From Paludibacter sp. (GTDB lineage: Bacteria > Bacteroidota > Bacteroidia > Bacteroidales > Paludibacteraceae): 35,261 nt of DNA. The position numbers and the translations under genes are program-made. Every line of letters begins with the position of its first letter. The stretch's first letter is position 1. The stretch covers positions 1-35,261 of the forward strand of contig JACDZH010000009.1 in NCBI GenBank assembly GCA_013426815.1, written 5' to 3'. Positions 7,614 to 15,636 of this stretch are shown here, piece after piece. The notes under the pieces were generated by a model that was not told the origin of the DNA, did no database searches, and worked only from the letters and a program-made list of their open reading frames with translations.

Positions 7614-8651
7614 TCAATCACTCTTAAGTAATTCATTTTCAATTTCTTCAATTGTAGGCAACGACGGTTTTAATTTATCAGGAATCATTTTTTGTAACTC
7701 AAAATTACTGATTCCTATTGGTTTTTGAATATCCCGCAATGCATACTTTACTTCAATTGAATCGGCTGTTCTACAAAGTATAATGCCAATAGTAGGACTA
7801 TCATTACTATGTTTTAGTTGTGAGTCAACCGCAGAAATATTGAAATTAAGTTTTCCTGCATATTCCGGTTTGAATTTTCCGGCTTTTAGCTCGAACACTA
7901 CATAGCATCGTAATTGCAAATGATAAAACAACAAATCAATATAATAATCATTGTTATTCACCACAATATTATACTGTTTCCCAACAAATGCAAATCCTTT
8001 TCCAAGTTCTACCATAAACTCCGAAATGTGTTTTATCAGCTCCTTTTCTATTTCTCTTTCTGAGTGTTGGTCTGTTACTTCAATAAAATCGAAATAATAT
8101 GGGTTTTTAATAGTTTGAATCGCTAAGTCTGAATGGATTGAAGGTAGCGTAGCGGAAAAATTAGTTTGGCCATTCCCAACACGTAAATGAAAGTTAGAGA
8201 CAATATTAGCTTCTAAAGTATCGCGTGACCATGAATTTTCTAAACAAGCAGCAGCATAAGTTAAAGCTACATCAATATCCTTTATTTTATTAATTATCAA
8301 GCGTTGATGCCCCCACGGTAATTGTGCCACAGCTTGTGGCACAAATTCAAATCGGGTAGAGAGAAACAAGTACCATTGTCGGATAGCATATAAATTGCGA
8401 CGAGAAAAACCTTTAACTTCCGAAAATTCCATTCTCAAATCGGTAGCTAATTGTTCAATCAATTTTGCACCCCAATGATTTGTATTATCTAAACGAACAA
8501 TTTCCTTCCCTAATTCCCAATAAAAATCAACAACAATTGCGTTTGCAGCCATTGATGCTTTTAGTTGGGTTCTAAGAACTTTTTCTTTTAATTCGGACAG
8601 AAAAACACGATAGTCTTTGTCTAAACTTAGAATAGGTTTGTCATCACTCAT
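7614..8651 (-). CDS. YhcG/DUF1016 family protein with PD-(D/E)XK nuclease domain
   Basis: A 345-residue protein with the two domains of the YhcG (DUF1016) family. An N-terminal helical domain (about 10-155) includes WELGKEI near 45, KGFSRRNLYAIRQWY near 80-94 and QLPWGHQRLII near 110-120. A C-terminal PD-(D/E)XK nuclease fold (about 180-330) has Asp239 in YYIDLLFYH and Glu254/Lys256 in FELKAG. The cellular role of the family is not settled; members are often found with mobile or defence DNA. It does not fit the sugar pathway around it. It overlaps the aminotransferase start region by 4 bases (8648-8651) and ends exactly where a duplicated piece of that aminotransferase begins, so it looks like an inserted cassette. 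Confidence 0.9.
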   Translation of the reverse strand: MSDDKPILSLDKDYRVFLSELKEKVLRTQLKASMAANAIVVDFYWELGKEIVRLDNTNHWGAKLIEQLATDLRMEFSEVKGFSRRNLYAIRQWYLFLSTRFEFVPQAVAQLPWGHQRLIINKIKDIDVALTYAAACLENSWSRDTLEANIVSNFHLRVGNGQTNFSATLPSIHSDLAIQTIKNPYYFDFIEVTDQHSEREIEKELIKHISEFMVELGKGFAFVGKQYNIVVNNNDYYIDLLFYHLQLRCYVVFELKAGKFKPEYAGKLNFNISAVDSQLKHSNDSPTIGIILCRTADSIEVKYALRDIQKPIGISNFELQKMIPDKLKPSLPTIEEIENELLKSD

Positions 8652-9760
8652 TTTCTTTTCTTAATTATTTCAATTATCCGTTGAATATCTTCTTCTGTCA
8701 ATTCTACATAAATTGGCAAGCAAAGCACTTGTTGAGCCACTTTAGTAGCTATAGACAAATTATCTGGCACAGCAGACGGTAATTCACGATACGGTTCAAA
8801 ATTACTAATCAATGGATAAAAATACCGCCGTGTAAAGATATTATTTTCTTTTAGTTTTTCATACAATTCATCACGGCTCATGCCATAAACATCTTCGTCT
8901 ATCAAAATAGGGAAATAAGAATAACCGTGAGTAACGCCGTTCATATCAGGCAAAAAACAAATGCCTTGAATATCTTTAAGTAACGATTGATACAATTCAG
9001 TTATTGCTTTACGTTTGGCAAAAAAACCGTCGATATACTTTAGTAGAAGTAATCCATAAGCTGCCTGAACTTCATTGAGTTTGGCATTAATCCCGGGTTC
9101 TTCTACCAACGTTTCACCTCTAAAACCAAAATTTTTTAAATTATCTATATGGCGTTTCATATCTTCGGTATGGCAAATAATAGCACCGCCCTCGATGGTG
9201 CTAAATACTTTGGTGGCATGAAAACTCAAAACTGATAAATCGCCCTGATTAAGAATGGAAACTCCATCTTTTTTTACCCCAAAAGCATGCGCAGCATCAT
9301 AAATTACTTTCAATCCATGTTTATCAGCTATCCGTTGTATTTCATCCATCTGGCAAGGATTTCCATACACATGCACCGGCATAATGGCGGTGGTACGTGG
9401 TGTGATGGCTGCTTCAATTTTGGCTGGGTCAAGATTCAGGTATTCCATTTCTATATCTACAAAAACAGGGGTAATTTTATTCCACCAAAGCGAATGGGTA
9501 GTAGCTACAAAGCTAAAAGGAGTAGTGATGACTTCACCAGTTATATTAAGTGCCTGTAAAGCCGAAATGAGCGCCAGGGTTCCGTTGGCAAACAATGAAA
9601 TATATTTTACCCCCAAATAATCAGCCAATTCACGCTCCAATTGGTTGTGCAATGGTCCATTGTTGGTCAGCCATTTATTGTCCCATATTTGTTGTAAATA
9701 AGGAATAAACTCTTCCAAAGGTGGAAGACAAGGTTGGGTAACAGTGATACGATTGTTCAT
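8648..9760 (-). CDS. DegT/DnrJ/EryC1/StrS sugar aminotransferase
   Basis: A 370-residue fold-type I PLP enzyme of the sugar aminotransferase family. FANGTLALISAL at 58-69 binds the cofactor phosphate, Asp155 in IYDAAHAFG pairs with the pyridine nitrogen, and Lys184 in SFHATKVFSTIEGG is the Schiff-base lysine. Length and motifs are complete. These enzymes convert nucleotide keto-sugars to amino sugars, with glutamate as usual donor. The short, VioA/FdtB-like sequence suggests a dTDP-amino-dideoxyhexose, but that is a guess. The gene overlaps YhcG by 4 bases and the methyltransferase upstream by 4 bases. Its product is a likely substrate for the PglD/NeuD-type acyltransferase. Confidence 0.92.
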   Translation of the reverse strand: MNNRITVTQPCLPPLEEFIPYLQQIWDNKWLTNNGPLHNQLERELADYLGVKYISLFANGTLALISALQALNITGEVITTPFSFVATTHSLWWNKITPVFVDIEMEYLNLDPAKIEAAITPRTTAIMPVHVYGNPCQMDEIQRIADKHGLKVIYDAAHAFGVKKDGVSILNQGDLSVLSFHATKVFSTIEGGAIICHTEDMKRHIDNLKNFGFRGETLVEEPGINAKLNEVQAAYGLLLLKYIDGFFAKRKAITELYQSLLKDIQGICFLPDMNGVTHGYSYFPILIDEDVYGMSRDELYEKLKENNIFTRRYFYPLISNFEPYRELPSAVPDNLSIATKVAQQVLCLPIYVELTEEDIQRIIEIIKKRK

Positions 9761-10584
9761 TTATTTGTTTTATTATTAATTACCATTATCAAGTCTTCCA
9801 TCTTGTTAACTCCATATCTAAAACAATCATTAACACTAAATAAACTATCATTTTTCACAATATTCAAATCAAAATATCTTGACAATTCATCCAAAAATTG
9901 TCTTTTAGAAATTATTCGAGCATGGTCTTCTTGCCCATAAAAAGAAAGTCTTAACTCATCAGTATTAATATTTTGGTCTTCAAAATGATTATATAGTAAT
10001 TCTGAATATGGTGTTTGTAAAATTGCGAACCCATTCTTCTTAAGGACTCTTGATATTTCTTTAATGGCTTGTAAATGATTAGGTATATGTTCGATTACGT
10101 GATTACAAATCAAAACATCAAAATAGTTGTCTTCGAAATCAATTTTTGTAATATCAATTTTTTTCCAATCTTCTTTTGGAAATAAATCACACTTTACATA
10201 TTCATTTGGTGATAATTTTTCTATCTTTTTTGATAAAGATATTTCAGGTGCAAAATGTAAAATTTTGGCATTGTTAAACTTTTTCCACAAAGAAAGTTTA
10301 TCGAAATACATAAAAAGATGTCTGTCTCTATCATTACAATTACAATAATAGCACCCATAATTATCAACATCACTTCCAACAGTCTGGAAATGACTTATAG
10401 CTCTATCAACCTCATTATCAATTCTGTATTTATAATAATTTTCAAATTGTTCGCCACAAATATAGCATTCTTTGATTTTGTTTTTTTTATTTAAAACTAA
10501 AATATCAACGTCAACCCTTTTTATTAATCCTAAACTTTTTCTAATTTTACGAATAATTTTTTTGAAAAATATCTTTATATTCAT
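9757..10584 (-). CDS. SAM-dependent methyltransferase with N-terminal cysteine motif
   Basis: A 275-residue class I methyltransferase. The N-terminal part carries Cys40-x2-Cys43 and Cys78-x2-Cys81-x-Cys83, which look like a small zinc site. The core begins with ILHFAPE (108-114), a variant motif I seen in a subgroup of polysaccharide-locus methyltransferases. It then has IDFEDNYFDVLICNHVIEHIPN (about 148-169, motif II and the typical VIEHI helix) and a C-terminal substrate part. It overlaps the aminotransferase by 4 bases. It probably methylates a sugar or a glycan end. In some ABC-exported O antigens a terminal methyl group caps the chain and is read by Wzt, and the Wzt gene lies next to this one; that link is inference. 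Confidence 0.82.
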   Translation of the reverse strand: MNIKIFFKKIIRKIRKSLGLIKRVDVDILVLNKKNKIKECYICGEQFENYYKYRIDNEVDRAISHFQTVGSDVDNYGCYYCNCNDRDRHLFMYFDKLSLWKKFNNAKILHFAPEISLSKKIEKLSPNEYVKCDLFPKEDWKKIDITKIDFEDNYFDVLICNHVIEHIPNHLQAIKEISRVLKKNGFAILQTPYSELLYNHFEDQNINTDELRLSFYGQEDHARIISKRQFLDELSRYFDLNIVKNDSLFSVNDCFRYGVNKMEDLIMVINNKTNK

Positions 10585-10617
10585 ATTATTAATATATTAA
10601 TTATTTAAAACAAAAAT

Positions 10618-11901
10618 TTATGTATTTTTTAAATCTAAATCTATGGATAATGCTGTTAATTCAGTTTTTAAAAAAGTAGGACGCACTGCACCAATCCACT
10701 TCCCATGCCATCCCGATGATTCTCTATCCTCAACAATTTCAAAAGAATTTGCATTATTATGAATAAAGTGAGGCGTTGATTCTGTTACAAAATAATTTTG
10801 AACAATATAATAACCATCATTCATTATATGTGCAGGTATATGAAAAGTAGCTTTATGTAATCCTTTAGATAATGGTTTTTGTATTGTTGATATATTGAAA
10901 ACACAGTTCAGATCTTTATCCCATAATACCATACTTACATTAACAGGGAAACCTTCTTCTTCTATCCAAAATTCTGTAATAATTTCAAACGGTGTGTTTA
11001 CTGTAATAAATGGCGTATCGTGACTTACATAAGCTTTTATTACTTTTATTTTATCTGTACCAGGTGCATTCTCCTTTTTCCACTCGTTATTGAATAATCC
11101 ACGAATAGTTTTATCAGTTAAATAATAATCTACCACATCATTAATATTTCCTGCAAAGTCAACTGTACCATTTTTAAGCAAAACGCCTGTTTTACAAAGA
11201 TTTTTTACGGCAGTCATATTATGGCTTACAAAAAGTACCGTCCGTCCTTCACCCTTACTCACATCCTGCATTTTGCCAATGGCTTTCTTTTGAAATTCGG
11301 CATCGCCTACCGCCAGTACTTCGTCTACAATCATAATTTCAGGGTCGAGATGAGCAGCAATGGCAAAACCTAGGCGCACATACATTCCACTGCTATACCG
11401 CTTGGCAGGTGTATCGATATAACGTTCAATGCCCGAAAAATCAACAATTTCATCTAGTTTTCGGGTAATTTCGGCTTTGGTCATACCTAATATGGCACCG
11501 TTGAGATAAATATTTTCACGTCCTGTCATTTCGGGATGAAAACCGGTACCTACTTCAAGCAATGCTGCAATTCGTCCTGTATGGCTTATTGTTCCTGTGG
11601 TTGGAGATGTTATCTTCGAAAGAATTTTTAGTAAAGTTGATTTACCGGAACCATTTTTTCCAATAATACCCAACACATCACCTTGTTGTACTTCTAAGTT
11701 GATATCTTTTAATGCCCAAATATAATCACTTTCGGCTTTGGTGGCGCGGTCGTTTATATCACCAATTTTCAGGTAAGGATCTTCTTTGCCACGTATAGTG
11801 GTTTGCCACCAGCGGTTCAGGTCATGGCTAATGGTATTGGTGGATACAAGACCAAGGCGGTATTGTTTGGATATATTTTCGAATTTAATCGCTACACTCA
11901 T
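10618..11901 (-). CDS. wzt: Polysaccharide ABC exporter ATPase with C-terminal glycan-binding domain (Wzt-like)
   Basis: A 427-residue ABC ATPase from the chosen ATG at 11901. A longer frame starting at 11934 adds 11 residues that come from spacer-like DNA, whereas MSVAIKFENISKQYRLG is the normal family start. Walker A (GKNGSGKST, residues 81-89), signature SSGMYVRLG, Walker B IMIVDEVLAVGD and the switch histidine in FVSHNM are intact. From about residue 265 an extra beta-sandwich domain follows, as in Wzt proteins that bind the finished O-antigen end before export. With the permease at 11993-12829 it forms the exporter that flips lipid-linked polysaccharide across the inner membrane. Intact and probably functional. 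Confidence 0.92.
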   Translation of the reverse strand: MSVAIKFENISKQYRLGLVSTNTISHDLNRWWQTTIRGKEDPYLKIGDINDRATKAESDYIWALKDINLEVQQGDVLGIIGKNGSGKSTLLKILSKITSPTTGTISHTGRIAALLEVGTGFHPEMTGRENIYLNGAILGMTKAEITRKLDEIVDFSGIERYIDTPAKRYSSGMYVRLGFAIAAHLDPEIMIVDEVLAVGDAEFQKKAIGKMQDVSKGEGRTVLFVSHNMTAVKNLCKTGVLLKNGTVDFAGNINDVVDYYLTDKTIRGLFNNEWKKENAPGTDKIKVIKAYVSHDTPFITVNTPFEIITEFWIEEEGFPVNVSMVLWDKDLNCVFNISTIQKPLSKGLHKATFHIPAHIMNDGYYIVQNYFVTESTPHFIHNNANSFEIVEDRESSGWHGKWIGAVRPTFLKTELTALSIDLDLKNT

Positions 11902-11992
11902 GTTGTTAGTTGATAATTGACAATTGAATGTCACGAAGTTAATTTTTTTTCCATAATCAATTATTATTCTTATCTGTGTTAATCTTTATTTC

Positions 11993-12829
11993 TCAGACAG
12001 TATCCATAAAGCTCCGTTGCACTTTGTTGAAAACCACAATGCCAATGCTCAGTAAAATAACCATAAAACCAAAACTATAACCCAACATTTCCCAACTGAA
12101 AGTTCCAACTCCCATGGTTCCATACTTAAAAGCTTCAACAATTGACGTAATGGGATTGAGTGCCATTATCCACTGTTTTTTAGGTGACATGGTGCTTAAT
12201 GGGTATATAATTGGTGTAGCATACATCCACAATTGCACTATAAACCCAAACAGCAATGTAAGGTCGCGGTATTTGGTTGTCATTGATGAAATAATGATAC
12301 CAAAACCCAACGACAAACCGGCAAGCATAATGATCAAAATAGGAAATAACAAAAGGTAAAAATTGGGGGAAATATCAACACCAACAACGAGATAATAAAT
12401 ATAAACCAAAATAAACAGGCTTAACTGAATTAACATCCTCAGTAAGTTGGAAGTAACCGTAGAAAGTGGTACAATTATTCGTGGAAAATAAACTTTACCA
12501 AAAATAACCTGATTGGAAATAAATGTGGATGATGTACTGTTAAGACAAGCTGAAAAATACTGCCACAAGGTGATACCGGCTAAATAGAACAATGGCTCTG
12601 GAAGTCCATCGGTAGGAATTTTGGCAATACCATTAAACACCACCATATACATAATAGTGGTAATGACGGGTTGAATAAAAAACCACAGTGGGCCTAGTAT
12701 TGTTTGCTTGTAGGAAGTAATAATATCGCGCTTTACAAACATGGAATACAAATCGCGGTAGTGCCATATTTCTTTAAAATCGACGTCGAAAAGCTTGTTT
12801 TTGGGTTTAATTTCGGTGGTAAATTCCAT
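11993..12829 (-). CDS. wzm: Polysaccharide ABC exporter permease (Wzm-like, ABC-2 type)
   Basis: A 278-residue ABC-2 type permease with about six membrane segments. The cytoplasmic N-terminus contains the coupling-type sequence YSMFVKRDIITSYKQTILGPLWFFIQP (about residues 28-54), typical of Wzm/KpsM/TagG proteins. The C-terminal part has the LNPITSIVEAFKYG block. It partners the ATPase 91 bases downstream to export O-antigen-like glycan. The gap between the two genes contains no other gene. A possible promoter -7 element lies upstream at 12906-12913. A second, decayed permease of the same family lies at 13924-14772. Confidence 0.92.
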   Translation of the reverse strand: MEFTTEIKPKNKLFDVDFKEIWHYRDLYSMFVKRDIITSYKQTILGPLWFFIQPVITTIMYMVVFNGIAKIPTDGLPEPLFYLAGITLWQYFSACLNSTSSTFISNQVIFGKVYFPRIIVPLSTVTSNLLRMLIQLSLFILVYIYYLVVGVDISPNFYLLLFPILIIMLAGLSLGFGIIISSMTTKYRDLTLLFGFIVQLWMYATPIIYPLSTMSPKKQWIMALNPITSIVEAFKYGTMGVGTFSWEMLGYSFGFMVILLSIGIVVFNKVQRSFMDTV

Positions 12830-12905
12830 TTTGTCAGTGATTTATTTGCTTTAATGGGAGTATCTAGTACTTATATCTATTTTGAGAAAGTATAAAAAGA
12901 GTCTG

Positions 12906-12913
12906 CAAAGTTA
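12906..12913 (-). promoter_or_regulatory. Possible -7 promoter element upstream of wzm
   Basis: On the minus strand this reads TAACTTTG, matching the Bacteroidetes -7 consensus TAnnTTTG. No convincing -33 TTG is seen at the usual spacing. It would start a transcript with about 70 bases of leader before the permease start codon. It lies just downstream of the ATPase stub, which would let the intact exporter be expressed apart from the decayed genes. Confidence 0.35.
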
Positions 12914-12934
12914 GCGATTATTGTGTAATAACAG

Positions 12935-13108
12935 CTAATAATGGGTAATAACGGGGCATAACGGGGCATTATTGCGTATGTCGGTGGCTGTGGCATCCTG
13001 CCCGGCAATGGCCCGTAACGAATCCATAAAACCATATCGAATGGAACGTTTCAGGTCTTTGCAAAAGCGCTTGGATACATTTTGTACGTCTATGAGTATT
13101 TCTTCCAT
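12935..13108 (-). pseudogene. N-terminal stub of a second polysaccharide ABC ATPase (Wzt-like)
   Basis: The frame gives only 57 residues. Its start, MEEILIDVQNVSKRFCKDLK and the following basic RSIRYGF, matches the N-terminus of Wzt/TagH-type ATPases known in this phylum, where the region precedes the ATP-binding core. After about residue 40 the sequence no longer fits, and a TAG stop follows. No Walker A, signature or Walker B is present anywhere downstream, so roughly 85% of the gene has been deleted. It follows the decayed permease at 13924-14772 in transcription order, as expected for an exporter pair. Between them lies the GxxExxY cassette. Confidence 0.72.
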
Positions 13109-13125
13109 ACGAATTATTTTTGGGA

Positions 13126-13490
13126 AACCACGAAATGTTTTTTAACTACGAATTGAAGACGAATTTGACTAATTACACGAATTAATATAATTTCTTGTTC
13201 GTGAAATTCGTTTAATTCAGTGTATTTATTCTTAGTTTAGTGATTGGCTTAACCACGAAATGTTTTTTAACTACGAATTGAAGACGAATTTGACTAATTA
13301 CACGAATTAATATAATTTCTTGTTCGTGAAATTCGTTTAATTCAGTGTATTTATTCGTAGTTTAGTGATTGGCTTAACTACGAAATGTTTTTTAACTACG
13401 AATTGAAGCCGAATTTGACCAATTACAGGAATTAATATAATTTCTTGTTCGTGAAATTCGTTTAATTCAGTGTATTTATTCGTAGTTAAC
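13126..13490. repeat. Tandem array of three 125-bp palindromic repeats
   Basis: Three near-identical units start at 13126, 13251 and 13376, a period of exactly 125 bases, with the third slightly short. Each unit is an imperfect palindrome. The left arm AACTACGAAT (13144, 13269, 13394) pairs with a right arm of the form ATTCGTAGTT (13228, 13353, 13478; one base changed in the first unit), and inner CACGAA/TTCGTG segments also pair. Units differ at only a few bases. There are no spacers of constant size and unique sequence, so it is not a CRISPR. The array abuts the stop codon of the GxxExxY gene. Confidence 0.92.
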
Positions 13491-13500
13491 GTATTAGTAG

Positions 13501-13878
13501 TTATATATTTAAAAATCTTTTATGTATTAAACTTGATTCGCCAAAGTTAATCAATAGTCCTAACCGAACATTTGTTGCTTTTAAATAATTTATAAGTTGT
13601 GCATCGTGTTCAGGTAGTAGTTTTGAAGCAGCCTTTATTTCAACAATAATATCATCAAAACAAAAAAAATCAGCGAAAAATTTCTTATTTAACTTTAAAG
13701 TTCTATAATAAATATCGATTGGAGTTTGTGATAGGAAAGGCACATTGTCATCTTTAAGTTGAATCTCTAATGCCTCATGATATACAGATTCTAAAAAACC
13801 TGACCCCAGTTCAGAATGCACCTTCATGCAAGCACCTATTATTTTGTAACTCTCATCCTTGTATAAAATATCTGCCAT
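13501..13878 (-). CDS. GxxExxY family protein (PD-(D/E)XK-like)
   Basis: A 125-residue protein of the GxxExxY family. The name motif is Gly27-x2-Glu30-x2-Tyr33 in GSGFLESVY. A PD-(D/E)XK-like core follows: Asp70 in FFADFF, Glu80/Lys82 in IVEIKA, and a helix with Glu90, Gln94 and Tyr98. Length is normal for the family, whose function is not established. It lies alone between a decayed permease and a decayed ATPase, with a palindromic repeat array directly after its stop and an inverted part-copy of the repeat directly before its start. It therefore seems to travel with these repeats rather than serve the polysaccharide pathway. Confidence 0.88.
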   Translation of the reverse strand: MADILYKDESYKIIGACMKVHSELGSGFLESVYHEALEIQLKDDNVPFLSQTPIDIYYRTLKLNKKFFADFFCFDDIIVEIKAASKLLPEHDAQLINYLKATNVRLGLLINFGESSLIHKRFLNI

Positions 13879-13918
13879 AATTCGTGTAAATCGTATTCTT
13901 AAAAATTCGTCTTAATTC
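13879..13918. repeat. Inverted part-copy of the 125-bp repeat
   Basis: Read on the minus strand these 40 bases (GAATTAAGACGAATTT ... ACACGAATT) match the segment at 13150-13182 of the array, apart from a 7-base length difference in the middle. The array is on the other side of the GxxExxY gene in the opposite orientation, so the gene is flanked by inverted repeats. The outer edge is only about 5 bases from the permease-relic stop codon at 13924. Confidence 0.7.
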
Positions 13919-13923
13919 ATATA

Positions 13924-14772
13924 TTACGATCCCATACGCTCAATTATTATCGGCATAGTTATCCGATACATTACAAATCCTACAATTAACAGCACTAAAG
14001 AAAAGATACTTATCACGGTAAATTGAAGAGTACTTTCTAAAGGCATTCCCGTAAATATATCTCTCGAAAAATTAACCAAATGTGCAAGAGGATTGATATT
14101 AAAAACAATACTTGCTATTCAATCCGTTTTAGGTTTTGGGAATATAACTGCCGAAACATACATCAGAAATTGTAAGGCGATTGTAATCATTCTCGAAAAA
14201 TCGGAAATCATACTAAATACCGAATGAAATAAAAGACCTACAGCAATACCCACAACAATAAGATCTAATACCACCAAAGGAAAAAGCAACAGGGTAAATG
14301 TAGGATGCCAACCAAGAAACAAAGAAATGATACATGTTACAGCAATTAAAATACTAATATTGAATACAATAGTATAAAAAGCATGAATAAGTAAAGATTC
14401 GCGTGGAAAATTGAGTTTGGTGAGTAATGATTTGCCATTGTTCACACAAGTCATGGTTGTATTTAAGCTTTGTGTCAGTATTTGCCACATCAAAGTACCG
14501 GTTACAGTAAACAAAGCAAAGGACATTCCTGTCACTTCCACCTTAATAACTTTTGAACCATTCAGGAAAATCCACAATACAGCAGTTACCACCGCTGGAG
14601 CAAAAGCCCAAAATATACCAAGAAATGATTGACGATACATGGCTTTTATATCTCGTTCAAAAAGCTGTTTTCCTAGATTGTGACCTAGATAAAAGTCTTT
14701 AAAAATAGCTTTAAAATACGATAACAAGCCATTGGGCATTGATTGCGGCGAATATATGGTTTCTCTTAGCAT
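13924..14772 (-). pseudogene. Second polysaccharide ABC permease (Wzm-like), interrupted by in-frame TGA
   Basis: The open frame from 14772 stops at a TGA (14119-14121) after 217 residues, but the same frame continues without another stop to 13924. The continuation encodes 64 residues that form the expected permease C-terminus: FNINPLAHLVNFSRD, a final membrane helix, and RITMPIIIERMG. Read through, the protein would be 282 residues, normal for an ABC-2 exporter, with YRQSFLGIFWAFAPA in the N-terminal part as usual. The TGA sits where TGG (Trp) would fit (KTD-W-IASIV). A single G-to-A change, or a sequencing error, would explain it. Its ATPase partner is also broken, so genuine decay is likely. 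Confidence 0.85.
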
Positions 14773-14893
14773 TTTTATTGAAAATTTTGAAAAACATGAA
14801 TTAAGAAAAAAAAAAGAATTTTACCCTTTGAAATCACACCTTTTAAACTTTGCGTTTCAATCGTTTTAGCATTTAGTAAATATGATTGAGTTA

Positions 14894-14924
14894 CAAAGAT
14901 AATCTTTTTGCTCAAAACATCAAA
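14894..14924 (-). promoter_or_regulatory. Bacteroidetes-type promoter of the polysaccharide locus
   Basis: On the minus strand, TTTG (14921-14924) is followed after exactly 19 bases by TATCTTTG (14894-14901), a full match to the -33/-7 consensus of the phylum. The predicted start near 14887 leaves a leader of about 115 bases before the permease-relic start at 14772. A strong hairpin just upstream (14998-15030) ends the preceding unit. It probably drives the whole minus-strand polysaccharide locus. Confidence 0.72.
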
Positions 14925-14997
14925 TGTTTTACAAATCCTATATACAATGATAAAGGTTGCCTGACGTTTTCGAAAAAATAGGACATGATAAACATAA

Positions 14998-15030
14998 AAC
15001 AGGAGATGAACCAATGGTTCTTCTCCTGTT
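14998..15030 (-). terminator. Hairpin terminator after the SPOR lipoprotein gene
   Basis: AACAGGAGA pairs with TCTCCTGTT, and inside it GAACC pairs with GGTTC around a 3-base loop, with one T-T mismatch between the two stems. On the minus strand it lies about 40 bases after the SPOR gene stop and is followed by a T-rich tract. Confidence 0.7.
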
Positions 15031-15071
15031 ATATTTATTGGCATAAAATGGTAAAATTAAACTCAATTAAG

Positions 15072-15548
15072 TTACTTTTGCATCAACACCCAAGCATCTG
15101 GAAAACGACTAGTTAATTCTTTTATACGTGCATGTGCCTGTTTATAATCGTTAAACGAAGCGATTAATAAACGGAACATCCCTTTTTCGTTCACAACAAT
15201 TACAGAATTATTACCTTCGCCGTTCAAAATTGATTGTAAACCTTTGGCGTTGCTTTGAACACTAAAACTACCAACTACTACATGGTATTTGAACTTCATG
15301 GCATCGGTATTGGTTTCACCTTCAGCCAATGCGAAATTTTCATTGCGAGTTATTTCGGGTTCGGCAACTGCTGATACTGTGTTATCGGCTGCTTTTGGTG
15401 GTGTAGGAGTTACTGCTACAGGTGCAGGTACAGTAGCAACTATTTTGGCTCCAGCAGGAATTTCAGCCACTTTTTGTTTTGTTTTACAGGATGTTACGGT
15501 CATTAAAACGAGACCTAATACAATCATTAATCGGGTTGTTTGCTTCAT
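15072..15548 (-). CDS. SPOR-domain lipoprotein
   Basis: A 158-residue protein with a lipoprotein signal peptide: basic start, hydrophobic residues 7-18, and a lipobox ending at Cys21 (TVTSC). A Pro/Ala/Val-rich linker spans about 30-75. The C-terminal 75 residues form a SPOR domain (YHVVVGSFSVQSNAKGL, then GMFRLLIASF). SPOR domains bind septal peptidoglycan stripped of side peptides, so this is probably an envelope protein acting at the division site or on the cell wall. It is a single-gene unit with its own promoter-like site upstream and a hairpin downstream. Confidence 0.85.
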   Translation of the reverse strand: MKQTTRLMIVLGLVLMTVTSCKTKQKVAEIPAGAKIVATVPAPVAVTPTPPKAADNTVSAVAEPEITRNENFALAEGETNTDAMKFKYHVVVGSFSVQSNAKGLQSILNGEGNNSVIVVNEKGMFRLLIASFNDYKQAHARIKELTSRFPDAWVLMQK

Positions 15549-15605
15549 AAAATTTATTTGTTTGGTTGTAAATAATCGAATTTATTTTTTCCTTCATTGC
15601 GACCA

Positions 15606-15636
15606 CAAAGATGGTAAGAAAAAAGCAGTTAAACAA
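15606..15636 (-). promoter_or_regulatory. Possible promoter of the SPOR lipoprotein gene
   Basis: On the minus strand a TTG (15634-15636) lies 20 bases upstream of CATCTTTG (15606-15613), one base off the TAnnTTTG consensus. The transcript would begin about 50 bases before the start codon. Confidence 0.4.

Noticed and set aside
11902-11934. An 11-residue N-terminal extension of the Wzt-like ATPase
   Set aside because: It is encoded by spacer-like repetitive DNA, and the family begins at the next ATG (11901).
13126-13490. The 125-bp tandem repeats as a CRISPR array
   Set aside because: Units are contiguous, far too long, internally palindromic over most of their length, and have no unique spacers; no cas genes are present.
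14775-15044. An 89-codon minus-strand frame between the permease relic and the SPOR gene
   Set aside because: It spans the promoter at 14894-14924 and the hairpin at 14998-15030, has no family-like sequence and no start context.
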